Below, piece by piece: positions 1-9,250 of a stretch of 20,284 bases of DNA (positions are counted from its first letter, which is position 1; each line of letters starts with the position of its first letter). A model generated the notes under the pieces. It had not been told where the DNA came from, ran no database searches, and saw nothing but the letters and a program-made list of their open reading frames with translations. The position numbers and the translations under genes are program-made. The DNA is from Conidiobolus incongruus B7586 (Eukaryota; Entomophthoromycota; Entomophthoromycetes; Entomophthorales; Conidiobolaceae): NCBI GenBank assembly GCA_000697335.1, contig JNEM01011843.1, positions 1 through 20,284 of the forward strand, in the 5' to 3' direction.

Positions 1-1002
1 AATCTAAATATTATTATTAATATTAAATTAAAGTTATTTAAAATAAATTATTTAATTTAATAAAATAAAAGTATAATTTAATAAATTTAATAAAATAACC
101 TAATATTATAAAAAAGACAAAAAAATAGTTTATAATTATTATATTATTTTAACCAAAAAATATAATAATATATTAATTATAATTTAAGGATATATATTAT
201 CTTTAAATATAAGGTATTTTTCAAATTAATAAGGAAATTAATATTAAAATATATTAAAATATATTATAATATTTTAAATAATAAATGAAAAAACTATTAA
301 ATAATATAAGTTAAATAAATTAGATATTTTTTTAAAATAATATCTTTTATTTCATTATCATTTTTATTATCAAATAATCTATAAATAAAAAAATAATAAT
401 TATAAGATAGTTTTTTAATCTTTTAATTTTAATTCTAATTTAATTAAATATTTTTAGAATTAGTTAAAAAAAGTAATTAAAGCTTTCCCATCAGTAAAAT
501 ATTTAAATAAGCTTTAAAAATTTATTAAAAAACTTAAAACAAGATTAATTTTTTTGATATAAAAAATTAATTAATTTTATATTTAATAAACTTAAGGAAA
601 TTAAAAAAACAAAAGATAAATATATTAAGTGTAATTTTTTTATAATAAAAATATATAAATTTATAACTCATTTTTATAGGTTGATGTATAAAAGGAGTGC
701 TTATATAAAAATACTCAAGTAATATATATAAATAACAAAACAAAAATTATTTAAATTAATAAATTTTAATATTTAATATAGATATTAATAATATCTTATT
801 CTATTAATTATTACTAGAAAAATAGATAATTATGGTAAAATCAATATGATTTTATTGGAAGCAATTATTATTGACATGTATTAAAAAAATTCAATTAAAG
901 AAAATTTATATTTTATATAATAAAGCCATATAAATAATTATCCAGCAATTTTTTATCTAAAAAAATTGATCATTATTATTCTTTCTTTATTACTCTCCAG
1001 AT
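1..1002. other. A/T-rich spacer without a supported gene
   Basis: Almost entirely A and T, with frequent stops in all frames and no homology I recognise. No tRNA-like boxes, long repeats or inverted termini stood out on reading. Confidence 0.6.
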
Positions 1003-1650
1003 ATGGATCCATGTGGTTATGATTATTGTTATGAGTTACAGGATAAAATTTGGAGAAAAAGATTTGATAATCTTTCAACTTTGTGTTTTAAAATCTTATG
1101 TTAAATTTTGAAGATGAATTATGAAAAACTGATAAAGAAGTTAAGCAATTACAATTAGTATAAAGTTATATTATTGAGAAAGAGTAAGTTACTAGTTACA
1201 AAATTAATATTGCTTTTACTCTAGCTTTTTATGTTTTATTAAATTAAAAATTGAAATTATAGAATTTACTTTTTGAACTATTGCATAATATGAGTTGGGC
1301 TGCTTTAATTTTATATATAACATATATTACGACTTTACTTCAATTGAATATTGATTTATTCAAATTATTAAAATATTTTATATTTAATTGAATTCAATAA
1401 TCCAATTAGCACATCACTATCAACTGTAAATATTCAATACAGTTGTAATTAAAGATAACTCTAATAGATGTTAGAAATGAAATTTTTCACAGCAGGTATA
1501 TATTTGCTAGAAGAAAATAAAACACTTTAACAGACAATGATATAGTAATTAAAAAAACGCGAATTGTCTAAAATATTTATCAAGTAGTCAATCAATTTAA
1601 ATTGAATTTTAATGTTAAGTAGTAGTTTTTGTCATACGAAAATGCTCAAA
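1003..1650 (+). other. Coding-like patch, possible decayed gene
   Basis: GC is a little higher here than in the flanks. A frame opening with ATG at 1003 runs 33 codons before a stop and contains Lys/Glu/Leu-rich, coiled-coil-like stretches. A donor-like GTAAGT near 1184 and an acceptor-like CTCTAG near 1223 bracket a 40-nt segment. Further Glu/Lys-rich frames lie at about 1469-1620. All are broken by several stops, and no protein family is recognised. In DNA this A/T-rich, such frames can arise by chance, so this is a weak call. The 73-codon frame at 1679-1900 (no ATG start) is not supported either. Confidence 0.2.
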
Positions 1651-1932
1651 TCAAGATAAAGGAGTTTAAGTTCATGAATTGATAATTTCTATTTATTATT
1701 ATTCAAATACCTTCCACAGTATTTTTAATCTATATTTTTTGTTAAATATCTCTCATGTTTACCTCACAAGGAAAACAAAACCAGCAATTCAACCAGTATC
1801 AAATTTAAAATCAATTTATAGTCACATTAATTTAAACCATAATTTCCAATTGATTGAATTCAATTTACATCATATTCAAATTGCGTTGATTAATTGTTAA
1901 ATTTAACTCAATAAAGAATATTTAATTCAATT

Positions 1933-2978
1933 ATGATCTTATTAGAATCTAACAATCAATTATTACAAGATACTTTAAAAAATATTTTCAAAGCGTAAGT
2001 TAATAATCTTCCTATAAATAAACTTTAATAATTTAATTCTGAATTCTTAATCTGACTTCAATTCAATCAAAATAGTGAAAAACGTGAAAAGTTATTTCAT
2101 AATCTAGTTGATTTTGATGGAGTATCCTATCAAATTAGTACACCTGAAACCGTTGATGAAGTTTTATTATCTATGAGATGGGCATGTTACAATCAGCTTA
2201 AAGAATATGACGTAGAAAGCATTTTAAAAGCTAAATACTCGAATTTTTGGTTGGATACTCCCGAACCCCAATTCGATTTAACTTTAAAGTTCGATTTGAA
2301 TAATCTTCCTGAGGATTTGGATACTTTACTTGTCGAATTGGGCCAATTAAAACGTCACACTTTATCAGCTCCTTTTGTTTTGGCTTTTAAAAATCAGAAA
2401 ACTGGTCAAGTTAACTCGCCTCCTATGGTTGTTAATTATCGCGAAGGTGAAGCTATTTACGTTCATGCTCAAGCCGATCGTGTTACTGTTATTTTTACCG
2501 TTACCTTTAAGGAAGAAATGGATAGAATTTTTGGTAAAGTTTTCTTGCAAGTAAGCTGAATAGTAGTACTATTTAAAAAATTGAATAATTATTGATACTG
2601 ATTCTTTAGGAATTTGTCGATGCTCGTCGTCAACCTGCTATTCAAAATGCTCCTCAAGTGATCTATTCCAACCGTGATCCCCCTGGTGAACTTAAAGGTG
2701 CCAAAGGATTAATTGAAGGAAAGGATATTGGTTATGTTACCTTCGTTCTCGAGCCCAGACACTATCAATCTGAAGAAAATGAAGAAAAAACTATCAATTT
2801 AATTCAATTATTCAGAGATTATCTTCACTACCATATCAAATGCTCTAAAGCTTATATGCACTCACGTATGAGAGCTAGAGTTGCTGAATTTTTGAAGGTA
2901 CTTACACGTGCTAAACCTGAGAAAGCTAATCAAGAGAAGAAGACAGCTACTGGTCGTACTTTCAGAAGAGCTGTTTAA
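1933..2978 (+). CDS. ARPC2: Arp2/3 complex subunit 2 (p34-Arc)
   Basis: Join 1933..1994, 2076..2550, 2610..2978; 301 residues, against about 300 in animals. ARPC2 forms the structural core of the Arp2/3 complex with ARPC4 and helps dock it on the mother filament to nucleate branched actin in the cytoplasm. Family hallmarks seen: the MILLESNNQ start, FDGVSYQIS in exon 2, DRVTVIF and GKVFLQEF across the exon 2/3 junction, [14 protein letters not shown], and the signature [15 protein letters not shown] followed by [12 protein letters not shown] and the TGRTF end. Intron 1 (81 nt, phase 2) begins GTAAGT; intron 2 (59 nt, phase 0) begins GTAAGC. Both end in TAG. The ATG at 1933 gives the conserved N-terminus. 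The stop is TAA. The gene looks intact and has no internal stop codon. Confidence 0.95.
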
Positions 2979-4113
2979 TCTCTTTCATAATTTTATTAAA
3001 GTTTCGATTGAAAAATGTTTATTTTGATTCAACAAACAAATAATGATCTTTTTTGATATCAGTTATTGATGCAGTTATATTTATTTTATTTATTCGTACA
3101 TAATTATTTAACTATCATCCAAAATGAAACCAATCATATTCTTTATTTATATTAAATAAAGATTTTTATTAGTATATACCAATGAACTTTCAATTAATCA
3201 GGATAACTCTAATTTGGGTTATTTTTATGGTATTCCAAGTAGCAAAAATGATCAATTCAATATTCTAATTCGACAGCTAAATATCTGGAATTTAAATAAT
3301 GATTAATATATTTGATATTAGCAATTACATAATAAATTCTCAAGGAATTGAATAATTTACTTGGCAAATCTATAAGGAGTATTCACATAAATAATAGCAA
3401 AATCTAATCCCATAATTATAAATTCATATAAAATTAATATTAAATTTAAATGATGAATTTGATTGAATTCATAAAAAAAGAAATTCAAGGTAAATTTCAT
3501 ACAAATACTCATAAAATTTAATTATATGATTAAAACAGTGAGGATATGAATCATTTATATAATGATTATTCAATTAATTTTAATTCAATTTTATTTAATT
3601 TTTATCAAATTAAAATCGAAATTCATTTAGATTTGATGAAAATTAAATAAAAATTGAATCAAAATTAATTTATTTTTTCACTTGATATGATTTAATTAAA
3701 TATTGAAAAATATGTTAGGAATTGTTACTGATTTTTTGAAATATTTAGGTAGTTAGAATTATAAATAAATTTTACTTAAAAAGAGCAAAAATTCAAAACT
3801 GTAAAATAATTCAAAAACCATTTCTATTATAATAATGTATACTAATTTTTGTTCAACTTGAAATATTTAGGAGTATGAATAATGTAAATTATATTTCATG
3901 ATTAAGAAATAATGAATAAAAATAACAATAGAATCAAAAAATAGCAAGAGGACTGATTATATTGAAAAGTGATAGATTTAATCATTAAAATTATTATAAA
4001 TCAATATATGATAAATAGTTAAATAATAAAATAAAATATTCCAATATAATTCAATTTTAAATCCAAGAAAACAAATATAATAAATAAATCCAACTGTGTT
4101 TTTTTCAATTTTT
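2979..4113. other. Spacer between ARPC2 and SKI8
   Basis: A/T-rich, with no supported gene. A 45-codon open stretch near 3170-3303 (+) reads coding-like (it contains LGYFYGIPSS and LIRQLNIWNL) but has no start, partner exon or recognised homologue. The foldback at 3572-3670 is listed separately. Confidence 0.5.
3572..3670. repeat. Foldback: ~39-nt imperfect inverted repeat
   Basis: The left arm (3572-3610) and right arm (3631-3670) are reverse complements apart from about three mismatches and one extra base. A 20-nt loop (3611-3630) separates them. It could be a MITE-like remnant or simply an A/T hairpin; I could not identify a target-site duplication. Confidence 0.6.
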
Positions 4114-5362
4114 TTAATTTAATAACAGGAAGATTCTTATATTACCTGCTTCAGTTGCAGAGCAGAGATAACTTAAGGCAGGACACCAACTTAAATCCCA
4201 AGCTGGGTCATTTGGATGATCGAAGATATCTTGACACTTTTTGGTAACTAAATCCCATACTCGAACAGTGCCGTCAACTGATGAGGAGGCTAAGAGAGGT
4301 TGCTCGGGATGTGGTACTACGGAAGTGACCCATGAGGTATGACCTGTAAAGGTAGCTGTCAAGTGACCATGACTCACATTAAATAAATTGATTCTGGAAT
4401 CGTCAGATCCAGAGAATAACATGACGTCATCTTGGGTGAATGTTACGGTCCTTACTGGCATAGAATGTGCAAATAGAGAAATCAATTATAAATTAAATAA
4501 TGATATTAAAATAAAAATTACATTGGAATTTCCTAAACAAACGACCGGATTCCAATTCAAAAACGTAAACTTCACCAGTATTAGTACCGACAGCGAAATA
4601 AACACCCGATATGCTCTAATAATCCAATTAATAAGTCAAAGAATTGAAATAATAATCAACTCACAAAATTTAGAGACATAATGCAACCACCAAAAGTACT
4701 AACATTAAATAATTGATCCAAATTTTGGGAATTGAACATAAATATTTGTCCATTTTGACAACCAACAGCGATTACTTGAGTTTTGGGATTGATTTGACAT
4801 CTCCAACCTATTCACCAAAATATCAATATTTATCAAATATATTAAAAAATTTCAGAATTACCTGAATCGATGGATTTGGAACTTAATATCTCTTTGGTAG
4901 TCCAATTGTAAACTACTAGCAATCCATCTAGAGATATAGAACATGCAACTATTATTCTCATTAAATTAAAATACAATTAATATTTAATATGGTATTTTAC
5001 TATTTCCACAAATCTCTAAAGAAACAATTCCCAATTGGTGAATTTCGGGAAATTCGTAAGGTGTATTGGTTTCCAAATCCCTTTCCAATTTTAATCAGTA
5101 TTCCATCATATCAATATTAAGAAATAACTTACCAAGTTCTCACCTTTTGGTCGACGGAACCAGTGATCAATTCCGATCCCCTTACCGTTATGGACCGAAT
5201 AACGTTGGAGTGAGCTTTAGGGATTATCATTAAGTTGAAAATTGGTTTATAATGACCAATTAATTTACCTCTTTCAAATATATCTTTACAAGTAATTTTC
5301 GTCTCAGTCTAGAATTTTTCAATTATTTTTTATTCCATTTTTAAGATATTTATTATTACCAT
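4114..5362 (-). CDS. SKI8: Ski8/WDR61 WD40-repeat protein
   Basis: Complement of join 4114..4469, 4522..4615, 4665..4807, 4862..4948, 5001..5080, 5133..5214, 5269..5308, 5360..5362; 294 residues, against about 305 for human WDR61. Ski8 scaffolds the Ski2-Ski3-Ski8 helicase complex that feeds mRNA to the cytoplasmic exosome; in animals it also joins the Paf1 complex. The last exon carries the best match: AHSMPVRTVTF, SGSDDSRINLF, GHTSWV, SSSVDGTVRVWDL and a final GNIRIF strand. Earlier exons give AHSNVIRSI, ITGSVDQKVRTW, HQLGIVSLEI and ESGRLFRKF. Seven introns of 49-54 nt keep the frame. Exon 1 is only the ATG (5360-5362), the neatest way to avoid two stops upstream of exon 2. Intron 7 (4470-4521) ends in TG, not AG, which is a doubtful point. 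Stop TAA. Confidence 0.88.
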
Positions 5363-5894
5363 TTGATAATTAGATTTTTATAGAGAATCAATTATTATAA
5401 TTCGTTTATATTATTATTTTGATGATTCAATAATTTTTGAAAGTTGATGGTCTTTAATTAAGACACATTCGTTAAATGTAATTGAATTGAGGAAATTTTA
5501 TTAATGCGACTATGTTATTATATGTATTGATTAGGAATTTTGATATTTTATTGGTGTTTACATTGAAATAAAAAATATTTAATAATAATTAATAAGTCAT
5601 ATTTTTATTAAATAAAATAATCATTAGTTTTTGTATATTTAATATGTTCATATATATGATGTTTTTATCATTTTATATTAATAAACTGCATTGGAATAAT
5701 TATTTATTAACAATTTAAATATATAATTTGATTCTATTAAGGAATTTGAACAATAATGATGATATCATTATCTTTTGAACCCATAATATTTTATCCCAAA
5801 AATCGTCATTAAATTTCCAAAATCCTAAATAATGACGATTTAAAAATCATTCCTCTAAAAAATATAGTAAATAATAAATAGCAAAATATTGAAA
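5363..5894. promoter_or_regulatory. Shared divergent upstream region of SKI8 and PSMG3
   Basis: About 530 bp separate the two start codons, which point away from each other, so this stretch must hold both promoters. It is A/T-rich. The only distinctive element is the inverted repeat at 5800-5841, listed separately. Confidence 0.55.
5800..5841. promoter_or_regulatory. Inverted repeat with TGACG cores upstream of PSMG3
   Basis: A perfect 12-bp inverted repeat: AAATCGTCATTA (5800-5811) and TAATGACGATTT (5830-5841), with an 18-nt gap. It ends 53 bp before the PSMG3 ATG. Each arm holds TGACG, the half-site of many bZIP factors. A regulatory role is an inference. Confidence 0.4.
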
Positions 5895-6367
5895 ATGAAC
5901 ACTTCAGACAATTTCCCAATCCAAGTAAAAAACTTTGATTTCGAATTCGAAAATGAAAAGTTGGAAATGGCATGTATGGGTTTTAATAATTCCATTGTGA
6001 TGATTATTAGTCAGTTGGGTAAGGTCGGTCAATTGGTAAGTTTATTAAATATCCTTGTGATTCATGATGATTCACAATATCATAGGTAGAGACGACACTC
6101 GATTACCAACAACCTCAAATCCCTATAAATGACGAAATGATCGCATCCACGACCAATTTCTTACTGGGTTACAGTGCTGACAATCGTTCGCATATTGTGG
6201 AATTGTTCAGCAGTCAACTCATCAACTTTATTAAGAGACAGAATCCCAAAGAGACGAGGAGATTGGTACTGGGACTTGGACTAAAGAATCAATATTTGAA
6301 ATTTGATCAAGGCACCAAAATGCTGAATGTGTTTTATAAGATGGCTCAAGAGTGTAGAGTTTGGTAA
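5895..6367 (+). CDS. PSMG3: Proteasome assembly chaperone 3 (PAC3/Poc3-like)
   Basis: Join 5895..6035, 6086..6367; 140 residues, against about 122 in human. PAC3 pairs with PAC4 and binds alpha subunits to guide assembly of the 20S proteasome alpha ring in the cytoplasm. The matching pattern is a beta-rich N-terminus with FNNSIVMIISQLGKVGQLV (human: FSSHILVVVTQFGKMGTLV, from memory), the middle LLGYSADNRSHIVELFSSQL, a VLGLGLK strand, and the diagnostic C-terminal CRVW followed directly by the stop (human CQVW). The 50-nt intron starts GTAAGT and ends CATAG, phase 0. The start at 5895 is the first ATG in frame. TAA is the only reasonable stop here, which shows that TAA does terminate translation in this genome. 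Convergent with eIF2B epsilon, 156 bp away. Confidence 0.87.
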
Positions 6368-6523
6368 GTTGTGATAATTGCTTAAGTATATTTATTGGAA
6401 ATAAATATTGAATTATTAAATTTTATTTAAAATTTAAGAATATTTTATTGGTTAATAGTTGATGAAGATAAATTTTTTTACTAAAAAACAATATTTCAAA
6501 TGAATTCTTAAATATTTCGTAGC

Positions 6524-8530
6524 TTATTCATCATCACTATCTTCATCCACATCAGAGTCTTCCTCAGCTTCTTGAAACCAGGTGACGAAACGCTGAGAAA
6601 CTTTTCTGAGTTTGATATACCTTTTAGAGTTGGATTCGGGGGTTCGTCATTATGCTATTCGGTAATCACTTCTTCCTCGAAGATATCCAAGTCATAGCAG
6701 TACCTCAAAATGCTGAAGAAGAGCTTGTGGAGGTCAGAGTGGTTGAATAGGTACTCTTCGACGACTTCGAGTACATACAATTGGTCGGAGGCGTCGAAAA
6801 TGAACTTGCGAATGACGGGTGACCATCTGGTGAAGATTTGTTGAACTTGGGCGGATGTAGTCTCGGGGGACAGTTGTTTAAGAACAAAATGGATGATGCA
6901 TTCTCGGACTTGGTCGAATGTAGCGTTGAAGGACACTCTGAGGGAATTCAATTCAATGATGGAAAGATCCGCTTCGTGATTCTCTTCCAAGTTTCTTCGG
7001 AGGGTGGTGGCCACTTCGGTTTCGAAACTGTCGACACCTTCGTCATCACCCTCATTCTTATCGTCGGAATCATCAGGCGTGGGGAGTTATAAGCTTTCGT
7101 AGAGTTCGTTGGTATTTCTGGGCAATTGACTGAGCAAAAAGAGAGCAATGGCTTTGGGATCTTCGTCCTCATCTTCAAAGATTCCATCTTGCCAGATGGA
7201 GGCATTAGTGGAAGCACTTAATTTAGCGGCAAGTTCGCATTCAGCTTTTTCCGATTTGAGATGGCTAGAAATGGATACATCGGGACCTATGATGACATTC
7301 TCGCCGAGAATACATCCCAATTGGACGCTGGTGTGGGAGAGCACTTTGGTATTGTTGCCAATGATAGATCTACTAATGGTAGCGCCTTCTTCCAAAACAA
7401 CGTTGGAGAACAAATAAGCACGGTTCAGAACTGATCCAGCTTTGACGTGGCAGTTGTCGCCAATGACAGTGTTTCTGATGCTACAGTTGACTTCAATGAT
7501 GGTGTTCTTACCAACAATTACACCTTGACTCAATACGGATGAAGGATCGATTTGAACATTTTCATTAATGTAAATTTGCTTGCGATGGTAGACGTAGTTG
7601 GTTTCCCAGGTAAAGTTGGCATCAAGAACAAGAGGGTAAGTCCATCTGGAAATAATGCTTTGAGATACAGCTTCATAAATTTGGGGACCATTGACCTTAG
7701 CAGCGTACTGTTTGTCGAGAATGTGGCAGTAGAAAGAGTTGCCAAGCAAGTCGGAGGTTAAGATATCTTGAACAAAATCGGTTCTCAGTTGGTGGTAATC
7801 GAAGTTTTCAGTCAAAAGAGCTGGCACCTCGATGGAACAAATGTCGATGAAGCAATTGGTCAAGTCGTATCTAATCACCAAATCAGATTGCTTCTTAGCG
7901 CCCAAGCTCTCTTCAGCAACTCGGATGGAGATGTGTTGGGGGGTATTTGAGATTCTTTTCGTAGTAGAAGTATTGATTGGTCTTGGAATCCAATGCAAAT
8001 ATGGGCTGATGATCAGCGGTACACGAGGGATGATCTTCACTATCTTCTCTGATGAGCATAGTCATTATAGCATGCTTATCAGTTTCCTTGCGCTTGATAT
8101 GCCCTTGGACAATAGGTTTTAAATCCACATTGAAAACGATGTCACCATGAATCAAAATAAAATCAGAATCAATCACGGAGTGACTATCCGATGCTCTCAA
8201 AGCGTTACCAACCGAAGCCAACTGATTAGCAATAATAGGAGTGACTTTAATCATGGGATCAAGCTGACTCTATCTAAAATTTACTAAATAATTCTTGATT
8301 TTTTGGGATCCAGCATAGCAAATCTCAAATACTTCAGTAACTCCAGAACGAGCCAAACTCTCTAAAGGGTATTCGATCAAAGGAATGTTGCACAAAGGAA
8401 GGAGACATCTTGGGGTATCCTGAGTTAAAGGATGGAATTTTTCATCGAAACTGTCAGTTATTAAAACGGCTTGAAGAGTTTCGGCATTTCCAGCTTACAA
8501 ATCTTTATTCTTTTTAGATTTGGGTAGCAT
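6524..8530 (-). CDS. EIF2B5: eIF2B epsilon subunit (Gcd6-like), frame interrupted; possible pseudogene
   Basis: About 669 codons, against about 712 in yeast and 721 in human. eIF2B epsilon is the catalytic subunit of the guanine nucleotide exchange factor for eIF2. Order seen: MLPKSKKNKDL start; nucleotidyltransferase-like domain (LQAVLITDSF, RCLLPLCNIPLIEYPLESL, DSDFILIHGD, IRYDL, ENFDYHQLRTDFV); left-handed beta-helix hexapeptides (IIEVNCSIRNTVIGDNC to CILGENVIIGPDVSIS); acidic linker; C-terminal W2/HEAT domain (IELNSLRVSFNATFDQVR, FTRWSPV, FEEEVITE) and acidic tail SDVDEDSDDE before TAA at 6524-6526. Four in-frame stops interrupt it: TAA 8495-8497 (codon 12), TAG 8270-8272 (codon 87), TAA 7087-7089 (codon 481), TAG 6655-6657 (codon 625). 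The frame also changes at G-runs 7938-7943 (one base too many) and 6638-6642 (one too few). Identity is certain; function is not. Confidence 0.85.
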
Positions 8531-8766
8531 TTTAAAATCTGTTTAGTTTTTTATATGCTGAATCCAATGTGAATAATCGAATAGTCAATGAAATATTTTA
8601 TATATTTTTATTTGGTTGCTTTATTTGATTAATGATTTCGTTCACAGAACTGAATAAATTGACATCCAATTAAAATTTATTAATTCCAATTCTATGAATT
8701 ATAATTATGGGTGCTTTAATTTACTAAAAAGAAGGAAATTTTCAAGATTTAAGATTATGAAGATTT

Positions 8767-8930
8767 AGTGTAGTGGGGAAACACTTCATTACATTCGGAA
8801 GATCTATAATTTGACTCTCACCAAATAGAAAGGTTAGAATGTTGATGATGCAGTTATTACTCAGGCCTGTACCGAGCCTCTCCATGAGGATTAATGGTAA
8901 CTCCTGAGTCTTAATCTTTTTCCTTTTTTT
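8767..8930 (+). ncRNA. Candidate structured small RNA ending in T-runs
   Basis: Visible pairing: a 5-bp hairpin AGTGT (8767-8771) with ACACT (8781-8785); and a nested hairpin in which ACTCAGG (8859-8865) pairs with CCTGAGT (8903-8909), TACC (8870-8873) with GGTA (8896-8899), and CCTC (8877-8880) with GAGG (8886-8889). T5 (8917-8921) and T7 (8924-8930) follow, as at an RNA polymerase III terminator. An ATAATTTGA resembling an Sm site lies near 8806. I could not match it to U1-U6, SRP, RNase P/MRP, tRNA or 5S RNA. The alternative is a short coding exon on the opposite strand. Confidence 0.3.
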
Positions 8931-8984
8931 ATTTCAATAGATTAACTTATTTTATAAATTTATATATGTAATTTATTAATTAAT

Positions 8985-9004
8985 AAAAATTTCATGAAAT
9001 TTTT
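8985..9004. repeat. Perfect 20-bp palindrome upstream of NC2-alpha
   Basis: A self-complementary 20-mer centred on CATG and flanked by A5 and T5. It lies about 250 bp before the NC2-alpha start codon. It may be a protein site or an accident of A/T-rich DNA. Confidence 0.5.
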
Positions 9005-9250
9005 AAAATTTTGATAAATATTTATGGGAAATTTCATTTGAATTATTTAATTTAAATAATCACCATTTACCAAAACAATATGAAATTTTTACAAATAAAA
9101 AATTAGTTCAATACTGTGTTCAAACGAAAGAATTTGGACTTTGAGAATTTTATTCAACGAAATATATAATAACTAGTCATTTTAATTATCATTGGTAGCT
9201 TTTTTAATTAATTGGATAATATTTAAATTATCAATTTATCGATATCAAAA

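Larger units (their letters stand above)
8531..9250. other. Divergent spacer between eIF2B epsilon and NC2-alpha
   Basis: Both neighbouring genes are transcribed away from this spacer. It holds a GC-richer patch at about 8760-8930 (candidate RNA, listed separately) and a perfect palindrome at 8985-9004. A 48-codon frame on the minus strand (ATG at 8886, starting MERLGTGLSNNC) overlaps the candidate RNA; it has no recognised homologue. Confidence 0.5.

Noticed and set aside
1679-1900. 73-codon frame on the plus strand
   Set aside because: It has no ATG, its composition is A/T-driven, no homology is recognised, and it ends just before the ARPC2 start.
4388-4681. 97-codon frame on the plus strand
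   Set aside because: It overlaps Ski8 exons 6-8 and their introns on the other strand; it is a shadow.
7530-7745. 71-codon minus-strand frame
   Set aside because: It lies in another phase inside the beta-helix part of eIF2B epsilon; it is a shadow.
6838-8122. Several plus-strand frames of 60-96 codons
   Set aside because: They are antisense shadows of the conserved eIF2B epsilon coding sequence.
8270-8284. 15-nt intron GTAAATTTTAGATAG removing the TAG in eIF2B epsilon
   Set aside because: With the TAG counted as one residue, the protein aligns without gaps to the human and yeast sequences as I remember them, so nothing needs to be spliced out. All other introns here are at least 49 nt.
6524-8530. 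Genome-wide reassignment of TAA/TAG to Gln
   Set aside because: The other six genes contain no internal TAA or TAG in about 1,870 codons and use CAA/CAG for Gln. TAA sits exactly at the conserved C-terminus of PSMG3 with no nearby TGA.
8767-8930. U2, U1 or C/D snoRNA
   Set aside because: AGTGTAGT recalls U2 and ATAATTTG recalls the U1 Sm site, but the branch-pairing GTAGTA and the 5' splice-pairing ACTTACCT are absent. The TTGATGA and CTGA boxes lack a good terminal stem.
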